Source: Anaerophaga thermohalophila DSM 12881
GTDB lineage: Bacteria > Bacteroidota > Bacteroidia > Bacteroidales > Marinilabiliaceae
Assembly: GCF_000191885.1 (NCBI RefSeq)
Contig: NZ_AEWI01000013.1
Span: forward strand, 62,001 to 126,000
DNA: 64,000 nt
Direction of reading: 5' to 3'
This document shows positions 51,459-61,069 of this stretch, piece by piece; positions within the stretch are counted from its first letter, which is position 1, and each line of letters opens with the position of its first letter. A program made the position numbers and the translations under genes. The notes beneath the pieces are model-generated. The model searched no databases. It was not told the DNA's origin and saw only the letters and a program-made list of their open reading frames with translations.

Positions 51459-52238
51459 TCACTTTGCCGTTTTCGCTTCATTCCAGATTTCATCCATTTG
51501 GGCCAAAGTAAGGTCTTTGAGGTTAATACCCTGTTTTATAGTTTTTTGCTCAAGATAATTAAAGCGTTTAATGAATTTATGATTGGTACGTTCAAGTGCA
51601 TTTTCAGGGTTTACGCCATACAATCGAGCTGCATTGATTAGTGAAAAGAAAAGATCACCAAATTCATCTTCAATAGCGTCTTGTCTGCCTTTGAGCATTT
51701 CATCTTTCAACTCGGCCAATTCTTCCTGCACTTTTTCCCACACCTGGTCACGGTGTTCCCAGTCGAATCCGACACCACGTGCTTTATCCTGAATTCTATT
51801 GGCTTTTACCATGGCCGGCAATGATTTTGGGACTCCTGCCAAAACAGAACGATTTCCATTTTTTTCTTTCAATTTTAGTTGTTCCCAGTTTTGCTCTACC
51901 TCGGTGGCACTTTTTACTTTAGTTTCGCCAAAAATATGCGGATGACGATAGATGAGTTTCTCAATCAACGATTCAATAACATCCTCAATGGTAAAAGTCC
52001 CTTTTTCCTCACCTATTTTAGCATAAAAAACGATATGGAGTAGCAGATCGCCCAACTCTTTTTTTATGGCTTCATCCGAGTTTTCTATAATGGCATCGGC
52101 CAGTTCATAGGTTTCTTCTATTGTGAGTGTCCGTAATGATTCATTCGTTTGTTTACGATCCCACGGGCACTTTTCTCTTAGCTCATCCATTATTTTGAGC
52201 AATCGCCCGAATGCTTCTTTCTTTTCGTGCATTTTCAT
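51459..52238 (-). CDS. mazG: nucleoside triphosphate pyrophosphohydrolase MazG
   Basis: A 259-residue protein with two MazG repeats. The first has CPWDRKQTNESLRTLTIEETYELADAI and KKELGDLLLHIVFYAKI; the second has GFDWEHRDQVWEKVQEELAEL and EDEFGDLFFSLINAARLYGVNPENALERTN. Both carry the ExxE..ExxD metal motifs. It hydrolyses NTPs to NMP and PPi, a house-cleaning function. It is normal in length. The start ATG is part of the GATGAAA at which a family A element is inserted, so the leader is repeat-derived. Confidence 0.94.
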   Translation of the reverse strand: MKMHEKKEAFGRLLKIMDELREKCPWDRKQTNESLRTLTIEETYELADAIIENSDEAIKKELGDLLLHIVFYAKIGEEKGTFTIEDVIESLIEKLIYRHPHIFGETKVKSATEVEQNWEQLKLKEKNGNRSVLAGVPKSLPAMVKANRIQDKARGVGFDWEHRDQVWEKVQEELAELKDEMLKGRQDAIEDEFGDLFFSLINAARLYGVNPENALERTNHKFIKRFNYLEQKTIKQGINLKDLTLAQMDEIWNEAKTAK

Positions 52239-52335
52239 CAGTATATAATTTACTTAAGTTATTGGTCTGATGGAACTCGCATCAATGATTATATACATGT
52301 TCTTTTGTGACAAACCTTGTCATGCTCGTTTCATA
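52233..52335 (-). repeat. family A element at the mazG start codon
   Basis: TTTCATC at 52233 (containing the mazG start codon on the minus strand) and TTTCATA at 52329 are 96 bp apart, with the tail, both hairpin arms and the GCTCG end all present. Confidence 0.85.
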
Positions 52336-52557
52336 AGAAAAATTAGCCTAAGTTATTGGAATGATGTAACTTATCATACTTTAGTTGATGTCAGATTTTT
52401 CGCTTCGCTCAGAATGACAGGCTGCTTTATGTCATTCTGAGGAGGTAACGACGAAGAATCTGTTCCCTGTTTTTGGTTTCTTTGATGATTAGCGGTTAAA
52501 TGGTGTTTATACATATTCTTATTGTGACAACCGTTGCCATGCTCGATTCGATTCATC
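52336..52557 (-). repeat. long-form family A element next to the mazG copy
   Basis: AAAATTAGCCTAAGTTATTG, then the inner palindrome (TTTTTCGCTTCGCTCAGAAT.., GACGAAGAATCTG), then TGTGACAACCGTTGCCATGC and ATTCATC at 52551. It lies head to tail with the short unit before it. Together they fill 52239-52557; 52558-52671 shows nothing recognisable. Confidence 0.7.
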
Positions 52558-52671
52558 AGTATAAAATGGCTAAATGTTGTTTTGAGGTGCTGGTAAAATT
52601 TTTCACGCAAAAGCCGCAAAACATTATCACGCAAAGGACGCAAAAAAACGGCAGGGAGCAGTCAGATCAAT

Positions 52672-54117
52672 TTAATCCTTTTTCTGAAAGCACCTTATCC
52701 AGTCGATTTCCATAACGGCTGGTAAATCAGAATCTTTAGGTTCTTCGGGTAAAGTAGTACAAAAAGTGAGATACATGGGTTCTTCAGGAATATTGTGTGT
52801 TTGCCTGTAAACTTCCACGCCATTTATTCGCCACACCATCTCTTTTCCACTCCAGTCAAGTGAATAAATATAGAAATCCCTGGTGAAACGAGCCCCTTTT
52901 ATCCGTTTGGTCGACTCTTTAACAGTCTTTTTTGTGACGTCGGCTATTATTCCTGCTTCCAACAATCTCCCCCCGGGGTACATAGATTTGAAAACATCAA
53001 CATGCGGCACCATTTTTTCACCAACCATCCAGAAAGCATTAATAAAAGGATAGGCTTTGTTGAAGCGTACTTTGGCCTCAAATCTGCCGTACTGTTGCCG
53101 GAAACTCTGGCCGGTACTAATCAAACCGGATGTATAATCAAATTTTTCTTTCCTGAAGCCCCATGTGGGGTTCCATACTTTTCCTTCAATTTGTTCCTTT
53201 TGGGTAATTATCCGAAGAACAGAATCTCTTATCTCAATGTTATCGGCCGTATAATATTGTTTTTCTCCTTCCAGAGAATAAGTGTCGTTCATTAGAGCTT
53301 TGCCCCAGTAATAACCGGTTATCCACTTATTGGTGTCAAGCGATGCACCGTTAAAATTATCTTCGAAAGTCAGTTCCCATTTTTTGATCTCTTCGAATGG
53401 CTTTTCTTCTTTTTTCCGAAGAAACCAGATAATATCTTTATGCTTTTTGAGATCAGCAAATTCTTTCAGAAGAGCAGCTTCATCCGATTTTTTAAAACGA
53501 TGGCGATCTTCCATGTAAGTCTTAAAATCTTTAAATTCCTGAGATTCTACAATTGCCTTGAGTTCATAATACTCTGCAATACGGTCACTCTCTTCGAGTT
53601 TTTTGAAAGTCTTCCAGGCTTCAGATTTTTCAGTTTTTAACGCCCATCGGATGTCTTTATTCTTTTTGAGCTTCTTGAAAGCTTTGTATTTTTGATAAGC
53701 CTCCGACTTTTTAAAATCAGAACCCGATTTTTCTTTGTAAAATTCAGGAGAATTCAGGTATTTCTGCAGTTCTTTATATCTTTTAAAAGCATCCGATTCA
53801 AAAATCTCCTGCATTCTCTTGCCCTTACCGCTTCTGTAAAACTTCAGATACGTCTTAATTTCCTTGTTCTTGTTAAGCTCGTTAAAACGCTTCAGTTGCA
53901 GATATTCCTGTGTGTCTTTGAATTTCTTGTGCTTCAGATCGAGTACCTTTTTTTCAAAGTCACCGGAATGGATTTTCCTGTCTAACTCCTGGTATCTTTG
54001 ATACAATGATGAATTCTCCAGTTCCTGAAACCGGGCATAATCATTTCTCAACCGGGTCTGTTGATCTTCGTACTTCTGAGTGTTTGGAAATCCTTTACCA
54101 AATAATATACCAGCCAT
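52672..54117 (-). CDS. GH16-like (concanavalin fold) protein with helical N-terminal repeats, catalytic residues lost
   Basis: 481 residues from ATG 54117 (frame open from TTG 54138). Residues about 10-245 are a charged helical region of imperfect repeats (patterns such as SxEFKxYxELKKY, FKRYKELQKYLNSPEF, EFKDFKTYMED). From about 247 a GH16 jelly-roll domain follows: WELTFEDNFNGASLDTNKW, YTSGLISTGQSFRQQYGRFEAKVRFN, FINAFWMVG, DFYIYSLDWSGKEMVWRINGVEVYR, MEIDWIRCFQ. At the active-site strand, where GH16 enzymes have ExDxxE, this protein reads PHVDVFK, so both catalytic Glu are missing. It has no clear signal peptide. A non-catalytic glycan-binding or intracellular structural role is inferred. 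Confidence 0.75.
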   Translation of the reverse strand: MAGILFGKGFPNTQKYEDQQTRLRNDYARFQELENSSLYQRYQELDRKIHSGDFEKKVLDLKHKKFKDTQEYLQLKRFNELNKNKEIKTYLKFYRSGKGKRMQEIFESDAFKRYKELQKYLNSPEFYKEKSGSDFKKSEAYQKYKAFKKLKKNKDIRWALKTEKSEAWKTFKKLEESDRIAEYYELKAIVESQEFKDFKTYMEDRHRFKKSDEAALLKEFADLKKHKDIIWFLRKKEEKPFEEIKKWELTFEDNFNGASLDTNKWITGYYWGKALMNDTYSLEGEKQYYTADNIEIRDSVLRIITQKEQIEGKVWNPTWGFRKEKFDYTSGLISTGQSFRQQYGRFEAKVRFNKAYPFINAFWMVGEKMVPHVDVFKSMYPGGRLLEAGIIADVTKKTVKESTKRIKGARFTRDFYIYSLDWSGKEMVWRINGVEVYRQTHNIPEEPMYLTFCTTLPEEPKDSDLPAVMEIDWIRCFQKKD

Positions 54118-54313
54118 GGCCAATGATAGTTTTATCAAGTTTTTACTTAGGGTGTATGTTATATATTGTTAATCAGTAGACTGTGTTTGGTGAAATTGAA
54201 TAAACAGATGTTTTGATCCAGCCCGTGATTGTTGATAAAATTATTTTTTAAGCAAAACGAAGATAATATTTTGCTTTGTATTTTAAACGGTAAAGTGTGA
54301 TTTTTATATCATT

Positions 54314-54454
54314 GAGCCAAGTCTAAAAAGCATCTTTGTTGCCAAACTCGTTGTTGTTTTAAATTTTACATCCTCATTAACAATGAGTTAACTCCGATGC
54401 AAAAATTTAAAACGCCTGGACTTCGACAAAAGTATGCTTTTTTATACTGCACTC
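54314..54454 (+). repeat. family B element
   Basis: A 141-bp copy from GAGCCAAGTCTAAAAAGC to TTTTATACTGCACTC, upstream of the GH16-like gene. The rest of the gap 54455-54822 holds no gene I can recognise. Confidence 0.8.
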
Positions 54455-54822
54455 ATCATTTATTAAAATTTTGCCGGATGAGGATTTCTCCTGCGCCTGA
54501 TTAAACAACGGGCAATTTCTGGCGAAATTATATTCAATCTTTAAAAACAACTTGTTTTACAATTATTTATACTGAAAATCTGACAGATGGTTTCAGGAGT
54601 TAATTGTTTAATCCTGGATCAGTCATTTTGGATCAGGGGAAAAAATTCAGGAAGGCTTTTTATGGAGGGACACTACGTTTTTTCAGGACAAGCCTGAAAA
54701 AAAGCCCCTGTGCGGGATTTAGTCGACTTAAACAACATGGTGGTTAGTTTTCTGCCCTAAGCGCCTAAGTAAATTAACTTTGGATAGAAACCTTGCCTGG
54801 CTTCGTTGAGGCAATTATGCCA

Positions 54823-54925
54823 AATGAAACGAGCATGGCAAAGATTACCACAAAAGAACATGTATAAGTTCTTGCATGCGAGTTCCATCAGACCAATAAC
54901 TCAGGCTGATTTTATACTAATAAAA
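54823..54925 (+). repeat. family A element beside the tRNA terminator
   Basis: AATGAAACGAGCATGGCAAA at the left and TTTTATACT followed by AATAAAA at the right, 96 bp apart. The right junction is in the A-run of the terminator hairpin at 54922, as at 16066. Confidence 0.85.
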
Positions 54926-54968
54926 AACCGCAATTAATACCAAAAGGTAATTAATCGCGGTCTTTTTT
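54922..54968. terminator. bidirectional terminator after tRNA-Leu
   Basis: ACCGCAATTAAT pairs with ATTAATCGCGGT, allowing one bulge. A6 is on the left and T6 on the right. It serves the leftward tRNA genes. Confidence 0.75.
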
Positions 54969-54969
54969 G

Positions 54970-55055
54970 TGCCCAGAACAGGACTCGAACCTGCACGGCC
55001 TTTAACGGCCACCAGCCCCTCAAGCTGGCGTGTCTACCAATTCCACCATCTGGGC
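54970..55055 (-). tRNA. tRNA-Leu(GAG)
   Basis: An 86-nt class II tRNA on the minus strand: acceptor GCCCAGA/TCTGGGC, anticodon loop TTGAGGG (anticodon GAG), long variable arm GGCCGTTAAAGGCC, T-loop GGTTCGAGTCC, discriminator A. Confidence 0.95.
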
Positions 55056-55164
55056 GTTATTCTTTTCTCAATTTTCCGGTAACCCTTGTATTTTGTTCAT
55101 TACAAAAACCTAAAAACAGGATTTCCAGAATAATCGGGATTGACTTCCCGTTTCTTTTTCTATG

Positions 55165-55237
<73 letters not shown>

Positions 55238-55283
55238 ATTTAATAACTATCTTAAGAAATCTTTACTTAACTTTACTCATTCT

Positions 55284-55680
55284 CTAATCGCAAGTAACGC
55301 TGCATCCTTTGTTACAGCGAGTGCAAAGGTAAAAATTTTTCGTTTTCCCGAAATATTTTTTGAAAAAAAAGTATCCGGTGAACTCGCAAGCTTGTTTCTC
55401 AACAAAAAATGTTTTGTTTTTCTTCACTGGATTTGGCTGCAGCGATTCCAATCCCACCACATGGCACAGATATTCAAGACATTTGTCAATCCGGTCATAA
55501 ATAAAATTTTTAGTTAGTGCCAGCAAGAAAACTAAGGTTTTTTTAGTCTTTGATAAGAAAGCGCCAACTACAAGGCTTTCGAAGTTTTTGAATCTAAGGA
55601 GTTTACTCTTCGTAAATAACTGATTCAAAAACGAGAATAACGCAGTAGTTGGTGTTTTCTTGCAAAGACTAGTTATTTTC
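55284..55680. other. unrecognised stretch with an imperfect inverted repeat
   Basis: A 114-codon frame on the minus strand (55284-55628) has no family I recognise and a low-complexity composition; it may be chance. AGTCTTTGATAAGAAAGCG..CAACTAC (55545-55575) and its inverted counterpart GTAGTTGGTGTTTTCTTGCA..AGACT (55652-55680) form an inverted repeat of about 30 bp arms. Confidence 0.35.
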
Positions 55681-55706
55681 TCCTGACGCCAATGGTTATA
55701 AAATAC

Positions 55707-55741
55707 AAAAGGGTAGTTCTTTTCATAATTGAACTACCCTT
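55707..55741 (-). terminator. hairpin, possible leftward terminator
   Basis: AAGGGTAGTTC and GAACTACCCTT are perfect arms around an 11-nt loop. On the minus strand TTTTGTATTTT follows. No gene is assigned upstream of it. Confidence 0.5.
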
Positions 55742-56415
55742 CCTTTATTAGTGAGGAGCCGCACCAGTTGGATTATTTAAACTCCTGACGACAGGATTTG
55801 AGCACATCCGATAATCGGGGATCCTCCGTGTCCGAAGACAACCCGAAGGTTGAGGCCTGCCCTTTTAACGGATAGTTTCACTCGGTATGTTTGTAGTGTT
55901 GAGTTTAACAATCAATAATTCTGGTGCGGCATATCTTTATTCCATTATTTTATCATTATCAAGGCCTGATACCATTTGTATGAAGGAATTTATTCTTGTA
56001 TCCTTCATGACAAACCCTACATCTTCCATATTCATTTCAATGATCTTTCTGTTACCCCAAATTCTTGCAAGCAAGCGACGGAGCCGAGCGATGTAATTTT
56101 CGCACACCACAAAAAAAAAATTAAAAGTGTAAGCTTTTTACCTCACCCCTTCGGTGAAAATCTACAATTTCCCAGTCGGGGTTATACCTGAATAAAGCGT
56201 TTTTTCATTTCGTTCAAACAACTCAATTCAGGTATTACAAAAGTAGCTTAAACATTCAATGTTTGCAAGCTTTAATTGCTATTTTCTCATTTAATATGAA
56301 TGTTGCTGAATAACAGGGGACAAAGCCTTCCGAAATGTTCTATTATCCGGATTGAATAATTAAGAACCGGTCGCAACTTTGGATTTTGTGATTTTAGGGA
56401 TAAGAATGATGAACG
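55742..56415. other. stretch without recognised gene
   Basis: GC-rich patch 55755-55880 contains the short hairpin CAACCCGAAGGTTG, and a run of A10 is at 56111-56120. Frames on either strand are broken. It could be a decayed gene (minus strand segments such as RYNPDWEIVDF), but I cannot name one. Confidence 0.3.
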
Positions 56416-56442
56416 TTGAATAATTTGAATAATTTTGTAGTC

Positions 56443-57825
56443 ATGATAAGAAAAGTGCCCAGGTATTCGGTTGTCGACATAGAAACTACAGGAGGTAAAG
56501 CCGGACAAGGACGAATTACCGAAATAGCCATTTTCATAATGGAAGGGGAAAAGATTGTCGATGAATTTATATCACTGGTTAATCCGGAATCCCCAATACC
56601 ACCCTATATCAGCCGACTCACAGGTATAACAAATAAAATGGTGGAAGATGCACCCAAATTTTATGAAATTGCCCGGCGCATTGTTGAGATAACAGACGAC
56701 ACATTTTTCGTAGCCCACAATGCTTCATTTGATTACAATTTTATTAAAAAAGAATTTGAAAGTCTTGGATATGATTATGTCCGCGAGGTGATATGCACGC
56801 TGAAACTCGCCCGTAAAGTCATTCCGGGACATTCTTCTTACAGTCTCGGGCGACTGTGTGATGAATTGAATATCCCGCTTTCCAACCGGCACCGGGCGGG
56901 TGGTGATGCTCACGCCACAGCTCTCCTCCTGAAGCATCTGATAGTCAAAAACGGAAATTTTATTTATCCGAAGGAAGATTTTGATATTAAAGGTTTAAAT
57001 CCGGCGCTCGATCTTAAAAAAATACATACACTTCCGGAGGAGCCCGGAGTTTATTATTTTCATAACGCTGAAAAACAGGTCATTTATATCGGTAAAAGTC
57101 GAAATATTAAGAAAAAGGTATATTCCCATCTCTCTGCCAGGAATAAGCGTGCATTGAGGCTAAAAGAGAATCTGACCGATGTCAGCTATGAACTGACCGG
57201 AAGCGAACTGGTAGCATGGCTGCGCGAATCGGATGAGATTAAGCAACAGCGTCCCCTTTTCAATAAGGCCGACCGACATTCTCATTTCAATTGGGGTATT
57301 TATCACTTTGTTGACCAGCGTGGGTATGAAAGGTTTTTTATTGACCGGATAAAACAAAATATCAGTCAACCGCTTGACGCATTTTCCACAAAAGAACAAG
57401 CAATTCAAACCCTCTCTTCGTGGGTCGAAGCGTATAATCTTTGCCGTCGGTTGGCAGGGCTCGAAGATAGCAACGGCCCCTGTTTTAATCATCATGTACA
57501 CCAATGTAACGGCGCCTGCACAGGAAATGAAAAACCTGCTGACTATAACGCCCGGGTTTCAACAATGCTCAAAAAACTGAGCTTTTCATCATCAAACTTT
57601 ATTGTTTTTGATAAAGGACGTCATTCCGGGGAAAAATCTTTTGTTTGGGTTGAAAAAAACGTTTTACAAGGTTATGGCTGGCTAAACCAGGAAGATACCA
57701 TTACGCATCCTGCTCAACTCGAAGAATATATCTGTGGTGGGACAGACAACAGAGACACACGAAAGATCGTCCGTACATGGTTGAACAAAAAGAGTTCAAG
57801 TCAAATTAAAATACTGAAATACTGA
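56443..57825 (+). CDS. DnaQ-type 3'-5' exonuclease fused to a GIY-YIG nuclease domain
   Basis: 460 residues from ATG 56443 (frame open from TTG 56416). Residues 1-170 form a DEDDh exonuclease: VVDIETTGG (Exo I), VAHNASFDYNFI (Exo II) and NRHRAGGDAHATALL (Exo III). From about 195 a UvrC-like GIY-YIG domain follows: LPEEPGVYYFHNAEKQVIYIGKSRNIKKKVYSHLS, with Gly-Lys-Ser after YIG and Arg nearby. The remainder includes a Cys-His segment (GPCFNHHVHQCNGACTG), as in UvrC and Cho. The UvrC C-terminal nuclease domain is absent. This architecture is known (Cho-like with an epsilon exonuclease) and suggests a DNA repair role. TAATTTTG lies just 5 nt before the ATG, suggesting leaderless transcription. 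Confidence 0.85.
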   Translation: MIRKVPRYSVVDIETTGGKAGQGRITEIAIFIMEGEKIVDEFISLVNPESPIPPYISRLTGITNKMVEDAPKFYEIARRIVEITDDTFFVAHNASFDYNFIKKEFESLGYDYVREVICTLKLARKVIPGHSSYSLGRLCDELNIPLSNRHRAGGDAHATALLLKHLIVKNGNFIYPKEDFDIKGLNPALDLKKIHTLPEEPGVYYFHNAEKQVIYIGKSRNIKKKVYSHLSARNKRALRLKENLTDVSYELTGSELVAWLRESDEIKQQRPLFNKADRHSHFNWGIYHFVDQRGYERFFIDRIKQNISQPLDAFSTKEQAIQTLSSWVEAYNLCRRLAGLEDSNGPCFNHHVHQCNGACTGNEKPADYNARVSTMLKKLSFSSSNFIVFDKGRHSGEKSFVWVEKNVLQGYGWLNQEDTITHPAQLEEYICGGTDNRDTRKIVRTWLNKKSSSQIKILKY

Positions 57826-57832
57826 ACCAAGC

Positions 57833-58411
57833 TTATTTCCCCTTTCTCCATGGAAATTGATGAATGCCTCTGTCCGTACTTCGAACCGGGAAAACACCCT
57901 GATTGGCAAAGCGCACATCTTCAATGGTGTAAAAAGCTTTGGGGTTGTATTCTTTTATAAGGCTTGTGGCATGTTTGAAATCAGAACGCTTAATAACGCA
58001 ATAGATCACCGTTACTTCACCACGGGAGCCGTTCGCTTCGTGCCAGGTTACCCCGAATCCCTGGTCAGCTAACTTTTTAGCAAGTGTAATTCCGGGTTTT
58101 TGTGTGATAATCTGTAAATTAACATATCCCAATGCAAGTTTTTCTTCAATGAAGAGCCCAATGAAATTACCCGTGGCAAAACCTGCTGAGTAAGCAATGA
58201 AATAGAACCAATTGTCAAGATTCTGAAAAATTTTCGTCATGGCCAGCAGCCAGATGAATATTTCAAAAAAGCCAAGTATCGGGGCAATTATTTTTAATCC
58301 TTTGGAAATAAATACGATACGAATAGTTCCAATGGTTACGTCTGCTACCCTGGCGAAAAATATCAATGCCGGAATAAGTACCCAACTGTACCAAAAACCT
58401 TCTGTAATCAT
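57833..58411 (-). CDS. UPF0316/DUF2179 membrane protein
   Basis: A 192-residue protein with three membrane helices (residues about 8-30, 40-60, 68-95) and a C-terminal cytoplasmic DUF2179 domain (LAKKLADQGFGVTWHEANGSRGEVTVIYCVIKRSDFKHATSLIKEYNPKAFYTIEDVR). It matches the UPF0316 family, whose function is unknown. It is convergent with the exonuclease fusion gene, with 7 bp between stops. Confidence 0.87.
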   Translation of the reverse strand: MITEGFWYSWVLIPALIFFARVADVTIGTIRIVFISKGLKIIAPILGFFEIFIWLLAMTKIFQNLDNWFYFIAYSAGFATGNFIGLFIEEKLALGYVNLQIITQKPGITLAKKLADQGFGVTWHEANGSRGEVTVIYCVIKRSDFKHATSLIKEYNPKAFYTIEDVRFANQGVFPVRSTDRGIHQFPWRKGK

Positions 58412-58485
58412 CCTTCTTTAAAATTGAACGTTCTTAGTGTTGTCATTAGCTTACAGAAAAGAACGATGTTTTGTTTAAACAAAGT

Positions 58486-58626
58486 CGAACCCGGTCTAAA
58501 AAGCATCTTTGTTGCCAAACTCGTTGTTGTTTTAAATTTTGCATCCTCATTAACAACAAGTTAACTCCGGTACAAAAATTTAAAACGCCTTGATTTTGAC
58601 AAAAATATGCTTTTTATACTGCACTC
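58486..58626 (+). repeat. family B element
   Basis: A 141-bp copy from GAACCCGGTCTAAAAAGC to GCTTTTTATACTGCACTC between the UPF0316 and prfC genes. Confidence 0.85.
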
Positions 58627-58665
58627 AAAGTTAGTCTTAACAGGAAAAACTCAAAATACCTGGTA

Positions 58666-60240
58666 TTAAAATTCCGAAGTAAAATGAAATTTTATGTTTT
58701 TAAAATTTTCGCGGGCCATATCGAGCATATAGGCCGAATCGGCAAGAAAAACGTCACGACCAAATTTGTCTTTCGCCATATATTGGTTTTTCCTCTTTTT
58801 AAAATCTTCTAATTCTTCATCATCCTCAGATTCCAGCCAGCAGGCTTTGTACAAATTGATGGGTTCGTAACGGCATGAAGCACCGTATTCATGAAGCAAC
58901 CGATACTGGATAACTTCAAACTGCAACGCTCCCACAGTTCCGATTATTTTTCGGCCATTGAACTGATTAACAAACAACTGAGCTACGCCTTCGTCCATCA
59001 GCTGGTCGATTCCTTTTGCCAGTTGTTTCGATTTCATGGGGTCGGCATTTTCTATGTAACGGAAAAGCTCCGGAGAAAAGCTGGGTAATCCTTTAAAAAC
59101 CAAGTCATCTCCTTCACTCAGACTATCGCCGATCTTAAAATTTCCGGAGTCGGGAATTCCTATAATATCGCCGGGAAAAGCTTCATCAACAATGGATTTC
59201 TTTTCAGCCATAAAAGCGGTCGGGCTACTGAATTTCATCTGCTTTCCAAGGCGGACATGTTTATAGTTGGTATTTCTTTGAAAGTGTCCCGAGCAAATTT
59301 TTACGAAAGCAATACGGTTTCGGTGGTTCGGATCCATATTGGCATGGATTTTAAATACAAATCCGCTGAATTTTTCTTCATCCGGCTCTACTTTCCGTTG
59401 TTCGGCAACAGAGGGACGGGGAGGAGGCGCAATTTCCAGGAAACAATGCAACAACTCCCTGACACCAAAATTATTCAGTGCACTTCCGAAAAACACCGGG
59501 GCAAGTTTACCCTCTAAATAAGGTGTTTTGTCGAATTCGGGATAGACACCATTTACCAGCTCAAGCTCTTCACGCAAAATCACGGCCGAAGATTCACCTA
59601 TTTCTTCTTCCAGTCCCTTATCGGAAATATTGAGGCTGATACCTTCTTCAACCGTTTGCTTATTGGGCCTGAACAGATACAGGCTTTCTTCGAAAAGATT
59701 ATAAACGCCCTTAAAATCGGTACCGTTCCCTATGGGCCAGCTCAAAGGACGAACATCAATTTTCAGTTCTTCTTCTATTTCATCCAGTAATTCGAACGGG
59801 TCACGCGACGGCCGGTCCATTTTATTGACAAAAACAATGACGGGAGTGTGACGCATACGGCAGACTTCCATTAACTTACGGGTTTGAGCTTCCACGCCTT
59901 TAGCCGCGTCAATCACAATAATAACGCTGTCAACGGCTGTCAGCGTCCGGTAAGTATCTTCGGCAAAGTCCTGGTGACCTGGCGTATCAAGTATATTTAC
60001 TTTGTACCCGTTGTATTCAAATCCCATAACCGAAGTCGCCACCGAAATGCCACGCTGCTTTTCAATCTCCATAAAATCAGATGTGGCACTCTTTTTTATT
60101 TTGTTGGATTTAACAGCACCTGCAACATGGATAGCACCTCCAAACAAAAGAAACTTCTCGGTAAGAGTTGTTTTTCCAGCATCGGGGTGACTCACAATTC
60201 CAAATGTTCTGCGCCGCTTAATCTCTTCTTTAAATGTCAT
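58666..60240 (-). CDS. prfC: peptide chain release factor 3
   Basis: 524 residues from ATG 60240 (the frame runs to a TTG at 60264). A translational GTPase with [23 protein letters not shown] (G1), [12 protein letters not shown] (G2), [14 protein letters not shown] (G3), [12 protein letters not shown] (G4). RF3-specific stretches are [36 protein letters not shown] and [18 protein letters not shown]. It recycles RF1 and RF2 after peptide release. The size is as usual. It is monocistronic. Confidence 0.95.
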   Translation of the reverse strand: MTFKEEIKRRRTFGIVSHPDAGKTTLTEKFLLFGGAIHVAGAVKSNKIKKSATSDFMEIEKQRGISVATSVMGFEYNGYKVNILDTPGHQDFAEDTYRTLTAVDSVIIVIDAAKGVEAQTRKLMEVCRMRHTPVIVFVNKMDRPSRDPFELLDEIEEELKIDVRPLSWPIGNGTDFKGVYNLFEESLYLFRPNKQTVEEGISLNISDKGLEEEIGESSAVILREELELVNGVYPEFDKTPYLEGKLAPVFFGSALNNFGVRELLHCFLEIAPPPRPSVAEQRKVEPDEEKFSGFVFKIHANMDPNHRNRIAFVKICSGHFQRNTNYKHVRLGKQMKFSSPTAFMAEKKSIVDEAFPGDIIGIPDSGNFKIGDSLSEGDDLVFKGLPSFSPELFRYIENADPMKSKQLAKGIDQLMDEGVAQLFVNQFNGRKIIGTVGALQFEVIQYRLLHEYGASCRYEPINLYKACWLESEDDEELEDFKKRKNQYMAKDKFGRDVFLADSAYMLDMARENFKNIKFHFTSEF

Positions 60241-60451
60241 GTTCTTTAAATTTTCAGCCTGCAAAATTAGTCATTGTAATTGAACCCCAAAGCTATTTTT
60301 CCTGTTTTCTCTTATTGTTTTACATCCCGGAATTGTTTCTGCGTTCAGGCCTTTTATCGAACTATAAATTTTATACAGACCCTAATTAATGATTTGTTAA
60401 AGAATCAGTAGATCGTCAGATTTTTAAAGGTAAGATGATTCTTATATCATT

Positions 60452-60592
60452 GAGCCCGGTCTAAAAAGCATCTTTATTGCCAAACTCGTTGTTGTTTTTA
60501 ATTTTTGCATCCTCATTAACAACAAGTTAACTCCGGTACAAAATTTTAAAACGCCTTGATTTTGACAAAAATATGCTTTTTAGACTGCACTC
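60452..60592 (+). repeat. family B element upstream of thrA
   Basis: A 141-bp copy from GAGCCCGGTCTAAAAAGC to GCTTTTTAGACTGCACTC. The remaining gap (60593-61069) is AT-rich promoter sequence without a recognised leader peptide or attenuator. Confidence 0.85.
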
Positions 60593-61069
60593 ATCATTAA
60601 TATACACTATTGATAACAAACAATCCTATTTAGCTACAAACAATCGGTTTTCGGTGTATTGTAAAAGTTTAACGAAGTGTTGAGAACCAAACTTACGATT
60701 TAAAGGATTTTTTAGCAGATCGATAACATTTATCATGTTTTCACCTGTTTTTTTTCTACATTTGCTAATTTGAAATAATAAGCATTTAATTATTGGTCAA
60801 TACTGCCTTAAATTTTTACAAATGACTTGTAATTAATTATTTATTGAATCGAAAAGGTCAATCATAACTCTCTGCCAATAAAACTTTACGTCTTTCAGAA
60901 TCTATAGCATCAGAAAAGGATTGCTCTGTGTTTAGACTTTTTTTTAACGACTATTAATTGGTGATAGTTAAACCATATATTTTTATAAAATATTGATAAA
61001 GAAAATGGTAATCTTTGTCGTTTAAAGTTTTGAAATAAAAAAAGGAACAAAAAAAAGGAACAATTTTTT

